Notes: generated from the letters alone by a model not told the origin. Numbered from the stretch's first letter, positions 1 through 9,003 are shown. The stretch: DNA of 64,000 nt from an uncultured Prevotella sp. (GCF_946404925.1 NZ_CAMJFM010000001.1:124001-188000); one strand, 5' to 3'. A program made the numbers and translations.

Positions 1-993
1 GAGTTCTCAGCTCGTGGATTGATGAAGCGCTACAACGTGGAGTGTGTTTGTACTACTGATGATCCTGTTGACGATCTGCATAACCACATCGGGTATGCCA
101 AGAGCAAGGCTAAGGATGATCCTATGATGATTCCTGCATGGCGTCCTGATAAGGCCATGAATATCGAAAAGGCTGAATTCTCAAAGTATATAGAGCAGTT
201 GGGCGAGGTTAGTGGTGTTACCATCACCAAGTTCTCTGATATGATTGATGCCCTCAAGAAGCGTCATGACTTCTTTGCTGAGAACGGATGTAAGCTCTCT
301 GATCATGGTATTGAGGAGTTCTACGATGAGGAGTATACCGACTCTCAGATTGAAACCATCTTCGAGAAGGCTATGCGTGGTTTGCAGCTCTCTAAGCTTG
401 AGGTACGTCAGTTCAAGAACTGTTTCCTGACCGTTATGGCAGAGATGGATGCTGATGCTGACTGGACTCAGCAGTTCCACTATGGCGCTATTCGCGATAA
501 TAACACTAAGATGTTCAACGCCTTAGGCCCTGATACAGGTTTCGATTCTATCGGTGAGTTCAATACTGCTAAGGCTATGTCGGCCTTCATGAACAAACTG
601 AATATGAAGGATAAACTCACGCGTACCATATTATATACATTGAACCCATGTGCCAATGAGATGATTGCTACTATGCTTGGCAACTTCCAGGGTGGAGAAC
701 CTGGTAAGATTCAGTTCGGTTCTGGTTGGTGGTTCAATGATCAGATGGATGGTATGACACGCCAGATCAATGCACTTTCAGTTCTCGGTCTGCTGAGCCG
801 CTTTGTTGGTATGCTTACCGATAGCCGCTCGTTCTTGAGCTATCCTCGTCATGAGTACTTCCGTCGTATACTCTGTAACATCCTTGGTAATGATGTTGAA
901 AAGGGACTCCTGCCATGCGATATGGAAATCTTAGGTAGAATGGTTGAGGACATCAGTTACAACAACGCCCGACGCTATTTCAAGTTCTATTAA
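1..993 (+). CDS. uxaC: glucuronate (uronate) isomerase UxaC, C-terminal part, cut by left edge
   Basis: Interconverts D-glucuronate/D-fructuronate and D-galacturonate/D-tagaturonate, the first cytoplasmic step of hexuronate breakdown. The reading frame is open from base 1, giving 330 residues without a start, against about 470 in the family, so roughly the last 70% is present. Family motifs visible are GLMKRYNVECVCTTDDPVDD near the beginning, then MDADADWTQQFHYGAIRDNN, FQGGEPGKIQFGSGWWFNDQ, and LTDSRSFLSYPRHEYFRR close to the C-terminus. The enzyme belongs to the amidohydrolase fold. A rho-independent terminator follows directly, so it is the last gene of its transcription unit. A TTG at 19 is internal, not the start. 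Confidence 0.93.
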   Translation, partial: EFSARGLMKRYNVECVCTTDDPVDDLHNHIGYAKSKAKDDPMMIPAWRPDKAMNIEKAEFSKYIEQLGEVSGVTITKFSDMIDALKKRHDFFAENGCKLSDHGIEEFYDEEYTDSQIETIFEKAMRGLQLSKLEVRQFKNCFLTVMAEMDADADWTQQFHYGAIRDNNTKMFNALGPDTGFDSIGEFNTAKAMSAFMNKLNMKDKLTRTILYTLNPCANEMIATMLGNFQGGEPGKIQFGSGWWFNDQMDGMTRQINALSVLGLLSRFVGMLTDSRSFLSYPRHEYFRRILCNILGNDVEKGLLPCDMEILGRMVEDISYNNARRYFKFY

Positions 994-1002
994 ATAAAAA
1001 AT

Positions 1003-1035
1003 GACCGTAGATTTTATAATCTGCGGTTTTTTTTG
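1003..1035 (+). terminator. rho-independent terminator after uxaC
   Basis: A 10-bp stem (ACCGTAGATT pairing with AATCTGCGGT, one G-U pair) with a 4-nt loop is followed by a run of eight T. It lies just after the uxaC stop and just before the next promoter. Confidence 0.85.
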
Positions 1036-1043
1036 TACCTTTG
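1036..1043 (+). promoter_or_regulatory. Bacteroidetes -7 element for the RluA gene
   Basis: TACCTTTG followed by C fits the TAnnTTTG consensus and lies 8 bp before the ATG at 1052, so the transcript has almost no leader. No clear -33 TTTG is seen. Confidence 0.6.
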
Positions 1044-1051
1044 CCCCCAAT

Positions 1052-1948
1052 ATGAGATACAAAGCAGGTTATAATCGAGAGGGTGACTACGAGCACCTGG
1101 TGGTTAATGAATCAAAACCGCTACTTGAGTGGCTGTTAGAGAATGTTCAGCAAAGTCGCAATAAGATCAAGGCGACTCTGCAGGGTAGGGGCATCAAGGT
1201 TAATGGTAAGACTGTGAGTCAGTTTGACTTCATGCTGGAGCCTGGAATGAAGGTCGCTGTCAGCAAGACAAAACGTAATCAGCAGTCGTTCAAGAGTCGC
1301 TACGTCAAGATAGTATACGAGGATAAATGGCTGATTGTGATTGAGAAGGCCGAAGGTATTCTCTCGATGGCGGCTGGGCACTCTTCGCTGAATGTGAAGT
1401 CGGTGCTTGATGATTACTTCAAGAAGTCACGACAGAAGTGTACCGCACATGTGGTTCATCGATTGGATCGTGACACCAGCGGACTGATGGTGTATGCCAA
1501 GGATATGGAGACTGAGCAAATATTGGAACATAACTGGCACGATATTGTTTACGATCGTCGTTATGTGGCTGTTTGCTCAGGCGAGATGGAGAATGATGAG
1601 GGTACTATCGCCAACTGGCTGAAGGATAATAAGGCATACGTCACATATTCTTCGCCTACTGATAATGGTGGCAAATATGCTGTAACCCATTATCATGTGT
1701 TAGATCGTACCACCGATCATTCGCTGGTAGAATTTAAGCTCGAGACTGGTCGTAAAAATCAGATTCGTGTGCATTCTTCAGATATGGGACATCCTGTTTG
1801 TGGCGATCCCAAGTACGGTAATGGCGATGATCCTATCCATCGTTTGTGTCTGCACGCATGGCTTCTCTGTTTCCATCATCCGGTAACGGGCGAGCCTATG
1901 GAGTTTGAAACACCTGTTCCCACAGCATTCAAGAAACTGTTTAAGTAA
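1052..1948 (+). CDS. RluA-family 23S rRNA/tRNA pseudouridine synthase
   Basis: Isomerises uridine to pseudouridine in RNA. The 298-residue protein has an N-terminal S4 RNA-binding domain (about residues 20-75, including GRGIKVNGK) and a catalytic domain with the family motif HRLDRDTSGLMVYAK, whose Asp after Leu is the catalytic residue. Further family blocks are LETGRKNQIRVH and GDPKYG. The frame is open from 1001, but the bases 1003-1043 are the upstream terminator and the -7 promoter element, so the ATG at 1052 is the start. The position modified (RluC, RluD or TruC type) cannot be told from sequence alone. Confidence 0.9.
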   Translation: MRYKAGYNREGDYEHLVVNESKPLLEWLLENVQQSRNKIKATLQGRGIKVNGKTVSQFDFMLEPGMKVAVSKTKRNQQSFKSRYVKIVYEDKWLIVIEKAEGILSMAAGHSSLNVKSVLDDYFKKSRQKCTAHVVHRLDRDTSGLMVYAKDMETEQILEHNWHDIVYDRRYVAVCSGEMENDEGTIANWLKDNKAYVTYSSPTDNGGKYAVTHYHVLDRTTDHSLVEFKLETGRKNQIRVHSSDMGHPVCGDPKYGNGDDPIHRLCLHAWLLCFHHPVTGEPMEFETPVPTAFKKLFK

Positions 1949-1950
1949 AA

Positions 1951-2103
1951 ATGGAGAGCGTAGGATATTACATATTTGTACTCGTAGCTATCATAGTAGC
2001 TTTCTTAGTGATTAAGAAGGTGGCTTCTTGTCTCATCAAGTCAGCTATTCTGATTGCTATGGTAGTGGCACTTGCTGCTATTTACTATCTGTATCTGAGA
2101 TAG
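1951..2103 (+). CDS. small membrane protein, 50 aa
   Basis: A 50-residue reading frame starts 2 bp after the RluA-family stop: MESVGYYIFVLVAIIVAFLV, then a short basic/Cys stretch (KKVASCLIK) and a second hydrophobic segment ending YYLYLR. It looks like a two-segment inner-membrane protein of unknown function and is probably co-transcribed with the pseudouridine synthase. Its last 26 bases overlap the 3' end of the convergent HD-domain gene. No homologue is recognised; the regular hydrophobic pattern and tight spacing favour a real gene. Confidence 0.55.
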   Translation: MESVGYYIFVLVAIIVAFLVIKKVASCLIKSAILIAMVVALAAIYYLYLR

Positions 2104-2734
2104 CAACTTCTTCAGGGAAGATTCGATTGAAAGCCTCGCGAAGTTGTTGAGGCTGTTCTATGAGGTTCTGCAATTCGCTCAGTCGCTTGGCGTTTGGCGA
2201 ATTTGGAATCCATAGTTTGATGTATCCGTCCTTTGAATACTTGTTGTGCATGTGTTCCTTAAATCGAACCCAATGCTCCTCTTCTGTTTTTTCTGGATAG
2301 TTGGCAAGTCCGAACTGAATGCATCTGCGGATGATTCTTTCTGGGTCGATGTCTCTGTCAGCCTCGGCTACTATCTTTCCGTAGATGGTTCGTGGACTAC
2401 GGCTGGCTGAGGCGCGATGATCCTCAACCGCCTCCTTCATAATCTTAATCTGTTCGGGCGAGAACCATTTCTTGAGTCTCGCATCAGTAGCTAAGATCTT
2501 TCCACCACGGATGTGATGGTCAGCACGATGTCCGCACATACCCAAGTCGTGATAGGCAGCTATGGTGTATACCATATTGGTATCAGCTCCAGTGGGTCTT
2601 ATTAACTCGAGCGAATTACGTATAACTCTTGTTACGTGCTCAAGGTTGTGGGCACGATCAAATTCTGCGTACTTTGGGAGTATTTGAGTCTCGATAAACT
2701 CCACTAAATCCAGGCTTGGGGTATTGTTTGTCAT
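2078..2734 (-). CDS. HD-domain metal-dependent phosphohydrolase
   Basis: The 218-residue cytoplasmic protein has the HD-superfamily metal ligands: H33 in AHNLEHVTRV, the H62-D63 pair in AAYHDLGMCG, then H73/H74 in ADHHIRGG, and a later DHR and EADRDID. Such enzymes hydrolyse phosphomonoesters or nucleotides; the substrate is unknown. The frame is open to 2830 but the -7 promoter element at 2756-2763 lies inside that extension, so the ATG at 2734 is chosen. It is divergent from menA with a 68-bp shared promoter region, and its 3' end overlaps the small membrane-protein gene. Confidence 0.8.
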   Translation of the reverse strand: MTNNTPSLDLVEFIETQILPKYAEFDRAHNLEHVTRVIRNSLELIRPTGADTNMVYTIAAYHDLGMCGHRADHHIRGGKILATDARLKKWFSPEQIKIMKEAVEDHRASASRSPRTIYGKIVAEADRDIDPERIIRRCIQFGLANYPEKTEEEHWVRFKEHMHNKYSKDGYIKLWIPNSPNAKRLSELQNLIEQPQQLREAFNRIFPEEVAISDTDSK

Positions 2735-2755
2735 AAATATTTCCTTTTTTCTTTG

Positions 2756-2763
2756 CAAATTTA
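2756..2763 (-). promoter_or_regulatory. -7 element for HD-domain gene
   Basis: Read on the minus strand this is TAAATTTG followed by C, matching TAnnTTTG, 21 bp upstream of the ATG at 2734. Confidence 0.55.
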
Positions 2764-2775
2764 CAAAAAAGATGT

Positions 2776-2783
2776 TACTTTTG
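2776..2783 (+). promoter_or_regulatory. -7 element for menA
   Basis: TACTTTTG followed by C fits TAnnTTTG, 19 bp before the menA ATG. It is back to back with the promoter of the HD-domain gene. Confidence 0.55.
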
Positions 2784-2802
2784 CAAGAAATTTTGGAAAA
2801 TA

Positions 2803-3717
2803 ATGGCAGAAGATAAGAAAATTGAGACAAATTCGGCTAAAGCGTGGCTACTTGCAGCACGTCCTAAAACACTTTCTGGGGCAGCTGTCCCAGTAATGAT
2901 TGGTGTGGCTTTGGCGTATGTTGATTCGATAGAGTATGGCACAGATGCTTTCAGTTGGGTCGCGGCTTTGCTCTGTTTGCTATTTGCTTTCGCTATGCAG
3001 ATTGATGCCAATTTCATCAATGATTTCTATGATTTCGTTAATGGCACTGATGATGCAGAGACGCGATTAGGTCCGCGTAGAGCTTGTGCGCAGGGCTGGG
3101 TAAAGCTCGATTCGATGAAGAGAGCTATTGCCATAACCACTTGTGCTGCATGTGTCATAGGTCTGCCACTTGTGTACTATGGTGGATTGGAGATGGTGCT
3201 CATTGGAATGGTATGTGTCATCTTCGCATTCCTTTATACCACCTATTTCTCTTACCAGGGTTTGGGCGATCTGCTTGTACTTGTCTTTTTCGGAATTGTG
3301 CCTGTATGTTGTTCGTATTATGTGCAGTTGCATGTGTTTACATGGCAGGTTTTCTTGGCATCGTTAGCATGTGGACTTGTCATCGATGCTCTTTTGATAG
3401 TAAATAACTTCCGTGATAGAGATAATGATCGCGAGGCTGGTAAAAATACTATTATTGTGCATCTTGGTGCAAAAGCAGGTTTGCAATTATATTTAGGTGT
3501 AGGTCTAGGTGCTATTATCTTGGGAGGCACATTTCTGATGAATGGTCATATACTGGCTTTCGTTCTTCCCTTTATCTATCTGGTGCTCCATTTTGTTACT
3601 TATCTTAAGATAAAACGAATATACCAAGGAAAAGCGCTGAATCTCTGCTTAGGAGAAACAGCGCGTAATATCTTTATCTATGGTTTATGCGTAAGTGTTG
3701 GGCTCTTGCTCGTTTAG
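2803..3717 (+). CDS. menA: 1,4-dihydroxy-2-naphthoate polyprenyltransferase MenA
   Basis: Integral membrane UbiA-family enzyme that attaches the polyprenyl tail to 1,4-dihydroxy-2-naphthoate, giving demethylmenaquinone for the respiratory quinone pool. It has 304 residues, the usual length. After the short lead the MenA hallmark ARPKTLSGAAVPV is seen, then the prenyl-diphosphate-binding Asp-rich motif NDFYDFVNGTDD, the second Asp motif NNFRDRDNDREAGK, and about eight hydrophobic segments. Its stop overlaps the 3' end of the convergent porin gene by 4 bp. It is a single-gene unit; no other men genes are in the window. Confidence 0.92.
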   Translation: MAEDKKIETNSAKAWLLAARPKTLSGAAVPVMIGVALAYVDSIEYGTDAFSWVAALLCLLFAFAMQIDANFINDFYDFVNGTDDAETRLGPRRACAQGWVKLDSMKRAIAITTCAACVIGLPLVYYGGLEMVLIGMVCVIFAFLYTTYFSYQGLGDLLVLVFFGIVPVCCSYYVQLHVFTWQVFLASLACGLVIDALLIVNNFRDRDNDREAGKNTIIVHLGAKAGLQLYLGVGLGAIILGGTFLMNGHILAFVLPFIYLVLHFVTYLKIKRIYQGKALNLCLGETARNIFIYGLCVSVGLLLV

Positions 3718-6050
3718 TTGAAGAAAGGCCACGACACTCCAAAGTGTAATACCGATCCGTTTGTGGGGTAGTGTGGGGCGAGGAATTTCATGTGGTTACC
3801 TCCGCCATTTACTACATTACTCATCACGAGGAAGAATCTTACACCCTTCAGAGTCATGTTGGCATATACGTCAACAAAAGGATAGCCGCCAAGTTCTACT
3901 TTGCTGGCCTCGTTCTTTTGTATTGCAAACTGGTTCAGTCCAGGACAGAAGTCGGGTGCGTAATACTTCGAGAAGTATGTGGCATCAGCTCCCAGTTCTA
4001 CACCAAGCACCTTGGCTATACGGAACTTGAGGTACAGATTGCTGAATATGTTCCAATCGGGTAGAGGCAGTACGCTCTTGTTGCTCGAGTTCTGGTAGGT
4101 CACTACGTTCTCCCAGTTCAATGGACCAAGTCGGAAGTTCTGATGCAGTTGGGCTGTCAGGATTCTTACGTCATCTGACTCCTGATAGATACCTGCAGTC
4201 ATGTTCTTGCGACCTCCGTTTGATGTTACATCGTAGCTCATACCATAGTAGGTGTAGTTTTTGATATCTTCGAGTGCTACACGCAGTTTGGTGTCAGTTT
4301 TCTGATAACTGAAGGTGCCTTCAATACGAGTACGGGTTTCACGATCCAAGTCTTCGTCCCACCAGAAGTGTTTTGAGTGATAATTTGCTTGGAAGAATAC
4401 TGGGTAGCATTTGTACAGATAGGCTGATGCTGCCAACTGAACAGTATCGCCAAACAGTGGGAAGTTCAGGTCGGTGCTGAAGTCGAGTGTATAATCGCCT
4501 TTATCTGCTCCTGAAACCCAAGTTTCTGCAGCAACGTTGAAATGCAAGGTGTTACCTTGAGTCTTGTTCAGTTGTGCGCCAATACTCAGGTCGTATTCTT
4601 TCCATTTCTCCCAGAATAGGTTGCCGTTACTGTCCATGTCTGGCATAGAATATGTGCAGTAGTCGTAGGTAACGAAACCTTTCAGTCCGGCCTTTACATA
4701 CTTGTTGAAACCCTCAAGCAGGGCAATTCCCAACGTGTTCTTGATACGTGTATGCTTGGCTTGATCATATATCGAGTCATTGCCAAACTCCAGTCCCTGT
4801 TTGTAATAGGTGTTCTGATAATAGTCGGTTGGAGTGGTGTATGCCTGATATATGTGGTCGTAATGATCAATGTCGAGCGTATGGATAAAGCTGGTTACAG
4901 GCACATATTCACGCTTCATAGTGGCATCGATAGAATCCTGAATGGCTTGCAAACGATTCAGGCTATCAATGGCAGCCTGACCATCAACCTTTATTCTGGT
5001 CGTATCTATGGCTATGTTCAGCGAGTCCTTCACAGGCTCTTTGCCCATTACTTTAGCTCCATCAGGTCTGCCAGTTGGCTTCTTCATATCCTTATTGCGG
5101 GCATCTCTGTTGAGCATATCCGGATTCTGCTTCTCAGCCTCGTGCTCTTTCTGCGACTCCATGGCAAACTTACGTGCCTTAATCTCTTCGTCTGTCATTT
5201 TAACCTTGCGGTAGAATCCCAGGTTATAGCGATGTGTAAGGTACACGTGCTGGTGGTCGTTACGATTCCAGTTCTGCGATAATACAGTAGGAATTTCGCT
5301 CTCTTGATAGCTGTCGGTATACGACTCTGGATGCGTCACATAATTGTCGTTGGTTATACCTCCGTTCTCTGCTGTCTTCTGGTGGGCAGCATTGAAAAAG
5401 AAGTGCATCTGATAGCGATCGCCCAGATATGATGAGAACAATGTGGCGTTAAAATGCGATGTGCTCTGATTGCTGTAATAACCACGGGCATAGGCGTAGT
5501 CCAGGTCGAATCCGATGTTGAATCGCTTGTTTACATTCACACCAAACTTTCCATCAATGTGATCTTCGCCATTGTTCTTGTCGCCACAGTTATCGTATAG
5601 TATTCTTGTGTAGGGCGACAGGGTGTTCATAAACAGAAACTCATCGGGCTTCTTGTTTACAAAACTGTATGGTTCGGTGAATGTGAAGTATTCGCCATAG
5701 GGGCGGTCGATGAATATACGACTCAAACGGGCAGTATAGTTGCTTCCCGTTGTATTATAGTCGCCATAGAATCCACTGTTGAAGGTGGTGTTCATAAACA
5801 GGTGGGGCAAGGTGTCGGGCTCTGTTGGTATCACATCGCCAAATCGCCTGTCGATAGTCCATGTATATAAGCCCTTTGGTATGACCTTGTTCTTGGTGGT
5901 ATCTTTATTATGCTTGTTGAAGTTGCCGTTGTCGCTTCGCTGTGTAACGGTTCCGTTCTCGTCTATCTGATTAAACTCACGAGTGTTCTGGGCACCTATC
6001 TGTACAAGTGCCAGTATTGCTAATATTAGTGTTGATAGTTTTCTGTACAT
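3714..6050 (-). CDS. putative outer-membrane porin (Porin_10 family)
   Basis: A 778-residue secreted protein with a signal peptide (MYRKLSTLILAILALVQIGA, cleavage near AQN) and a long sequence rich in alternating aromatic/polar strands, as in an outer-membrane beta-barrel. Features typical of the Bacteroidetes putative porin family are the FIDRPYGEYFTF block and many Y/W-rich strands. A charged, low-complexity insert (about residues 285-385: EEIKARKFAMESQKEHE through the repeated DS/IDST region) probably forms a large loop or periplasmic segment. It is the last gene of a three-gene unit after a secreted protein and a 54-residue membrane protein. Function as a porin is inferred from family only. 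Confidence 0.7.
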   Translation of the reverse strand: MYRKLSTLILAILALVQIGAQNTREFNQIDENGTVTQRSDNGNFNKHNKDTTKNKVIPKGLYTWTIDRRFGDVIPTEPDTLPHLFMNTTFNSGFYGDYNTTGSNYTARLSRIFIDRPYGEYFTFTEPYSFVNKKPDEFLFMNTLSPYTRILYDNCGDKNNGEDHIDGKFGVNVNKRFNIGFDLDYAYARGYYSNQSTSHFNATLFSSYLGDRYQMHFFFNAAHQKTAENGGITNDNYVTHPESYTDSYQESEIPTVLSQNWNRNDHQHVYLTHRYNLGFYRKVKMTDEEIKARKFAMESQKEHEAEKQNPDMLNRDARNKDMKKPTGRPDGAKVMGKEPVKDSLNIAIDTTRIKVDGQAAIDSLNRLQAIQDSIDATMKREYVPVTSFIHTLDIDHYDHIYQAYTTPTDYYQNTYYKQGLEFGNDSIYDQAKHTRIKNTLGIALLEGFNKYVKAGLKGFVTYDYCTYSMPDMDSNGNLFWEKWKEYDLSIGAQLNKTQGNTLHFNVAAETWVSGADKGDYTLDFSTDLNFPLFGDTVQLAASAYLYKCYPVFFQANYHSKHFWWDEDLDRETRTRIEGTFSYQKTDTKLRVALEDIKNYTYYGMSYDVTSNGGRKNMTAGIYQESDDVRILTAQLHQNFRLGPLNWENVVTYQNSSNKSVLPLPDWNIFSNLYLKFRIAKVLGVELGADATYFSKYYAPDFCPGLNQFAIQKNEASKVELGGYPFVDVYANMTLKGVRFFLVMSNVVNGGGNHMKFLAPHYPTNGSVLHFGVSWPFFN

Positions 6051-6053
6051 ATA

Positions 6054-6218
6054 TTACTTTATCATTCGCATTGACGATTCTGCTATCTTGAAGCACATCG
6101 AGAATAATATGATGTATGTGCCTGTGGTTCTGTCTTTGGTGAGATACCAAATGACACCCACTACGGCCATAATCATGAAAATGATATTCAGAATATTGCG
6201 TATAGTGTCTTTATTCAT
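6054..6218 (-). CDS. small membrane protein, 54 aa
   Basis: A 54-residue frame (start MNKDTIRNILNIIFMIMAVV, end SSMRMIK) fits exactly between the porin start (6050) and the end of the upstream secreted protein (6223). It has one hydrophobic segment over residues 9-23 followed by WYLTKDRTTGTYIILF, a second weakly hydrophobic stretch. The gapless packing in a unit transcribed on one strand supports a real gene. Proteins of this size and shape are common and uncharacterised in Bacteroidales. Confidence 0.65.
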   Translation of the reverse strand: MNKDTIRNILNIIFMIMAVVGVIWYLTKDRTTGTYIILFSMCFKIAESSMRMIK

Positions 6219-6222
6219 TTTT

Positions 6223-6840
6223 TTACTTGTCGTTTAACAACTTATCGAACTTGCTGAAGATGAAGTCCTTGCGATCGATGGTCTTTCTGCGGAACTTTGC
6301 CGTGATAGGATACAGCTTTGTGCGCTTCTTGTTTACAGCGTACTTGTCTGTAATCCATTCTTCAGCAACATAGTGTGTGGGTTTGCGATCCAGGTCGTAG
6401 TCGTAGGTGATGTGAGTCATCTTTACATCGGCCTTTCCGTCTTCGCATTTCACGATTAGCTGGAAGTTGAACTGCGTGCGATCAAGTGCAAGGGCTGCGT
6501 TCTTGAATACCAGCCACTCATGGAATATTGCACCAAATTTGTAGTTCTCTGTATCGTTAAGTACTATGGCGCTGTTTGCAATCTGGTTAGGCTCTTTAAC
6601 CATCTTGTCTACCTGCTTAAACAGTATGTCGTATATCTGTTTGGCTGTTTTGCCAGGAGCATTGATGGTTGTCTGCCAGCAAACAAAACCATCTACAACG
6701 GGTACTGCGCCCTCTGCCAGATACTTTTCATCAGGGTTCTCACGCTCTTCAGTAACCTGTTCAATGCGCTCCCAGGTATTGTCCTGAGCCGCAGCTATCA
6801 TTGGCATTGCCATCAGTATGGCGATAAAGATCTTTTTCAT
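6223..6840 (-). CDS. secreted DUF4468-like protein
   Basis: A 205-residue protein with signal peptide (MKKIFIAILMAMPMIAAAQ, cleavage before DNTW). The middle (CWQTTINAPGKTAKQIYDIL, NDTENYKFGAIFHEWLVFKN, and a C-terminal VKMTHITYDY block) resembles DUF4468, a periplasmic or surface domain of unknown role found in Bacteroidetes. A GTG two codons earlier (6846) is in frame, but the ATG at 6840 begins a normal MKK signal peptide. It is the first gene of the unit with the 54-aa protein and the porin. The family assignment is by general resemblance only. Confidence 0.6.
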   Translation of the reverse strand: MKKIFIAILMAMPMIAAAQDNTWERIEQVTEERENPDEKYLAEGAVPVVDGFVCWQTTINAPGKTAKQIYDILFKQVDKMVKEPNQIANSAIVLNDTENYKFGAIFHEWLVFKNAALALDRTQFNFQLIVKCEDGKADVKMTHITYDYDLDRKPTHYVAEEWITDKYAVNKKRTKLYPITAKFRRKTIDRKDFIFSKFDKLLNDK

Positions 6841-6868
6841 ATTCACCTATTTATTTATTAAAACCGTG

Positions 6869-6876
6869 CAAAATTA
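6869..6876 (-). promoter_or_regulatory. promoter of the porin operon
   Basis: Minus-strand TAATTTTG followed by C, 28 bp upstream of the ATG at 6840, with a TTG 18 bp further up (6895-6897). Confidence 0.6.
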
Positions 6877-6897
6877 CTAAGAATTTTCAAGAATCAA

Positions 6898-6915
6898 GCA
6901 CGGATTACACGGATT
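6898..6915. repeat. ACGGATTAC 9-bp repeat, two units
   Basis: GCACGGATTACACGGATT lies between uvrB and the porin operon. The same 9-bp unit occurs in three copies at 33677-33703. Both are intergenic; function unknown. Confidence 0.6.
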
Positions 6916-6955
6916 AACATGGTTTTTGTTATTTTTCACTTTTCATTTTCTCTTT

Positions 6956-8995
6956 TTACTTCAATTCCAGTTCTTTCTGCAGTCTTACTATCTCGTCGCG
7001 ATATTGTGCAGCCTGAAGGAAGTCCAGATTCTTTGCAGCCTCTTTCATCTTTCTGGTGGTCTCTTCTATCAGCTTCTCCATCTGTGGGCGAGTCATTCTC
7101 TCCTCAATCGGATCGGCTACCATCATGATGCCTTCATTATCACCTTCAGCAGCAAGCTGTATGTCGCGCATCAGTTCCTTGGTGTCAGCGCGGTTCTCTT
7201 TCTGTAGTGCGCTGAATGTCAGGTTCTTAACGATCTGCTTTGGTGTGATATGATGCTTCGTGTTGTAGTTCATCTGCTTGATTCTGCGTCGCATCGTCTC
7301 GTCGATGGTTAGCTGCATCGATGCTGTGATGGTGTCTGCATACATGATGACCTTTCCATTTACGTTTCTGGCTGCACGTCCTGCAGTCTGTGTAAGGCTG
7401 CGATGACTGCGAAGGAATCCTTCCTTATCGGCATCCAAGATCGCAACAAGCGAAACCTCTGGCAGGTCAAGTCCTTCACGTAGCAGATTTACACCCACTA
7501 ACACATCGTAAACGCCCTGCCTTAAATCACTAAGAATTTTTACACGATCCAGTGTGGCTACATCGCTGTGGATGTAGGCGGTACTCACGTTGTGGCCTAA
7601 CAGATATTCTGTAAGTTCTTCAGCCATTCGCTTGGTGAGCGTGGTTATCAGTACTCGCTCGCCACGATTTCTGCGTGTGATGATCTCGTCGAGCAAATCG
7701 TCAATCTGATTCTCACTTGGACGTACCTCAATCTCTGGGTCAAGCAATCCTGTGGGGCGGATAACCTGCTCTACAACCACGCCCTCAGCTTCATTCAGTT
7801 CGTAATCGGCAGGGGTGGCACTCACGTATATCACCTGATTAACCTCCTGCTGGAATTCCTCAAACTTCAGTGGGCGATTGTCGAAGGCTGCTGGCAGTCG
7901 GAATCCGTATTCCACCAGATTCTGCTTGCGACTTCTGTCGCCTCCGTACATTGCACTTATCTGAGGTACACTTACATGACTCTCGTCTATAATGAGTAGA
8001 TAATCATCTGGGAAGAAATCTAACAAACAGTAAGGCCTTTCGCCAGCCTGACGCCCATCAAAATAACGACTATAGTTCTCGATTCCAGAGCAGTGTCCCA
8101 GTTCCTTTATCATCTCCATGTCGTACTCCACGCGTTCTTTTATGCGCTGGGCTTTTATGGGGTCGCCAATCTCTTCGAAGTAGATGACCTGCTTCATCAA
8201 GTCGTCCTGGATTTGGCGGATGGCTATGTTTGTCTGCTCTTGCGATGTCATGAAGAGGTTGGCTGGATAGAGGCGATATTCATCGAATGTGGCTAAGCGG
8301 TCGAATGTTACGGCATCCATCTCTTCGATGGCGTCAATCTCATCGTCCCAGAAGGTTATTCGTAGTACCACCTCGCTATATGCCATGGCAATATCTACTG
8401 TATCGCCCTTTACACGGAAGTTGCCTCGTTGCAGATCAAGGTCGTTTCGTACGTATAATGCGGTTACTAATTTTCTTAACAGCGCATTGCGGTCTAGCTT
8501 CTGTCCCTTCTTCAGTTCTATCACATTCTCCTGTAGCGCTACTGGACTACCCATACCATAGATACACGATACAGATGATACGACCACAACATCGTTTCTG
8601 CCTGAAAGTAGGTTCGATACGGCTGAAAGTCTCAGTCTGTCAATCTCGTCGTTGATGGCCAGGTCTTTTTCGATATAAGTATCAGTACTTGGCAGATAAG
8701 CCTCTGGTTGATAATAGTCATAATAGCTTACATAATACTCTACGGCATTCTGTGGAAAGAATCCCTTCATTTCCTCATAAAGCTGCGCTGCCAGAGTCTT
8801 GTTGTGGCTCAGAATCAGGGTAGGGCGGTTGTGCTGGGCTATCACGTTGGCCATCGTAAACGTCTTACCCGAACCTGTTACGCCAAGTAGTACTTGGGCT
8901 CGGTCTCCGCGGTCCAAACCTTCAGTCAACTGTCGTATCGCTTCGGGCTGATCGCCAGTTGGTTTATAATCCGATGTTAGTATAAATTTGCTCAT
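6956..8995 (-). CDS. uvrB: excinuclease ABC subunit B (UvrB)
   Basis: DNA damage-recognition helicase of nucleotide excision repair; loaded by UvrA, it recruits UvrC for incision. The 679-residue length is typical. Walker A GVTGSGKT lies at residues 38-45, the damage-probing beta-hairpin YYDYYQPEAYLP follows, then DESHVSVPQ, the helicase C-terminal motifs (TLTKRMAEEL, VGVNLLREGLDLPEVSLV, QTAGRAARNVNGK), and a C-terminal UVR motif (MKEAAKNLDFLQAAQYRDEI) that binds UvrC. It is transcribed alone from a promoter at 9004-9011. Confidence 0.97.
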   Translation of the reverse strand: MSKFILTSDYKPTGDQPEAIRQLTEGLDRGDRAQVLLGVTGSGKTFTMANVIAQHNRPTLILSHNKTLAAQLYEEMKGFFPQNAVEYYVSYYDYYQPEAYLPSTDTYIEKDLAINDEIDRLRLSAVSNLLSGRNDVVVVSSVSCIYGMGSPVALQENVIELKKGQKLDRNALLRKLVTALYVRNDLDLQRGNFRVKGDTVDIAMAYSEVVLRITFWDDEIDAIEEMDAVTFDRLATFDEYRLYPANLFMTSQEQTNIAIRQIQDDLMKQVIYFEEIGDPIKAQRIKERVEYDMEMIKELGHCSGIENYSRYFDGRQAGERPYCLLDFFPDDYLLIIDESHVSVPQISAMYGGDRSRKQNLVEYGFRLPAAFDNRPLKFEEFQQEVNQVIYVSATPADYELNEAEGVVVEQVIRPTGLLDPEIEVRPSENQIDDLLDEIITRRNRGERVLITTLTKRMAEELTEYLLGHNVSTAYIHSDVATLDRVKILSDLRQGVYDVLVGVNLLREGLDLPEVSLVAILDADKEGFLRSHRSLTQTAGRAARNVNGKVIMYADTITASMQLTIDETMRRRIKQMNYNTKHHITPKQIVKNLTFSALQKENRADTKELMRDIQLAAEGDNEGIMMVADPIEERMTRPQMEKLIEETTRKMKEAAKNLDFLQAAQYRDEIVRLQKELELK

Positions 8996-9003
8996 TGAGT
9001 GTG

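Noticed and set aside
1001..1051. Upstream start of the RluA gene at 1001
   Set aside because: The segment contains the uxaC terminator and the -7 element; the ATG at 1052 gives the family N-terminus.
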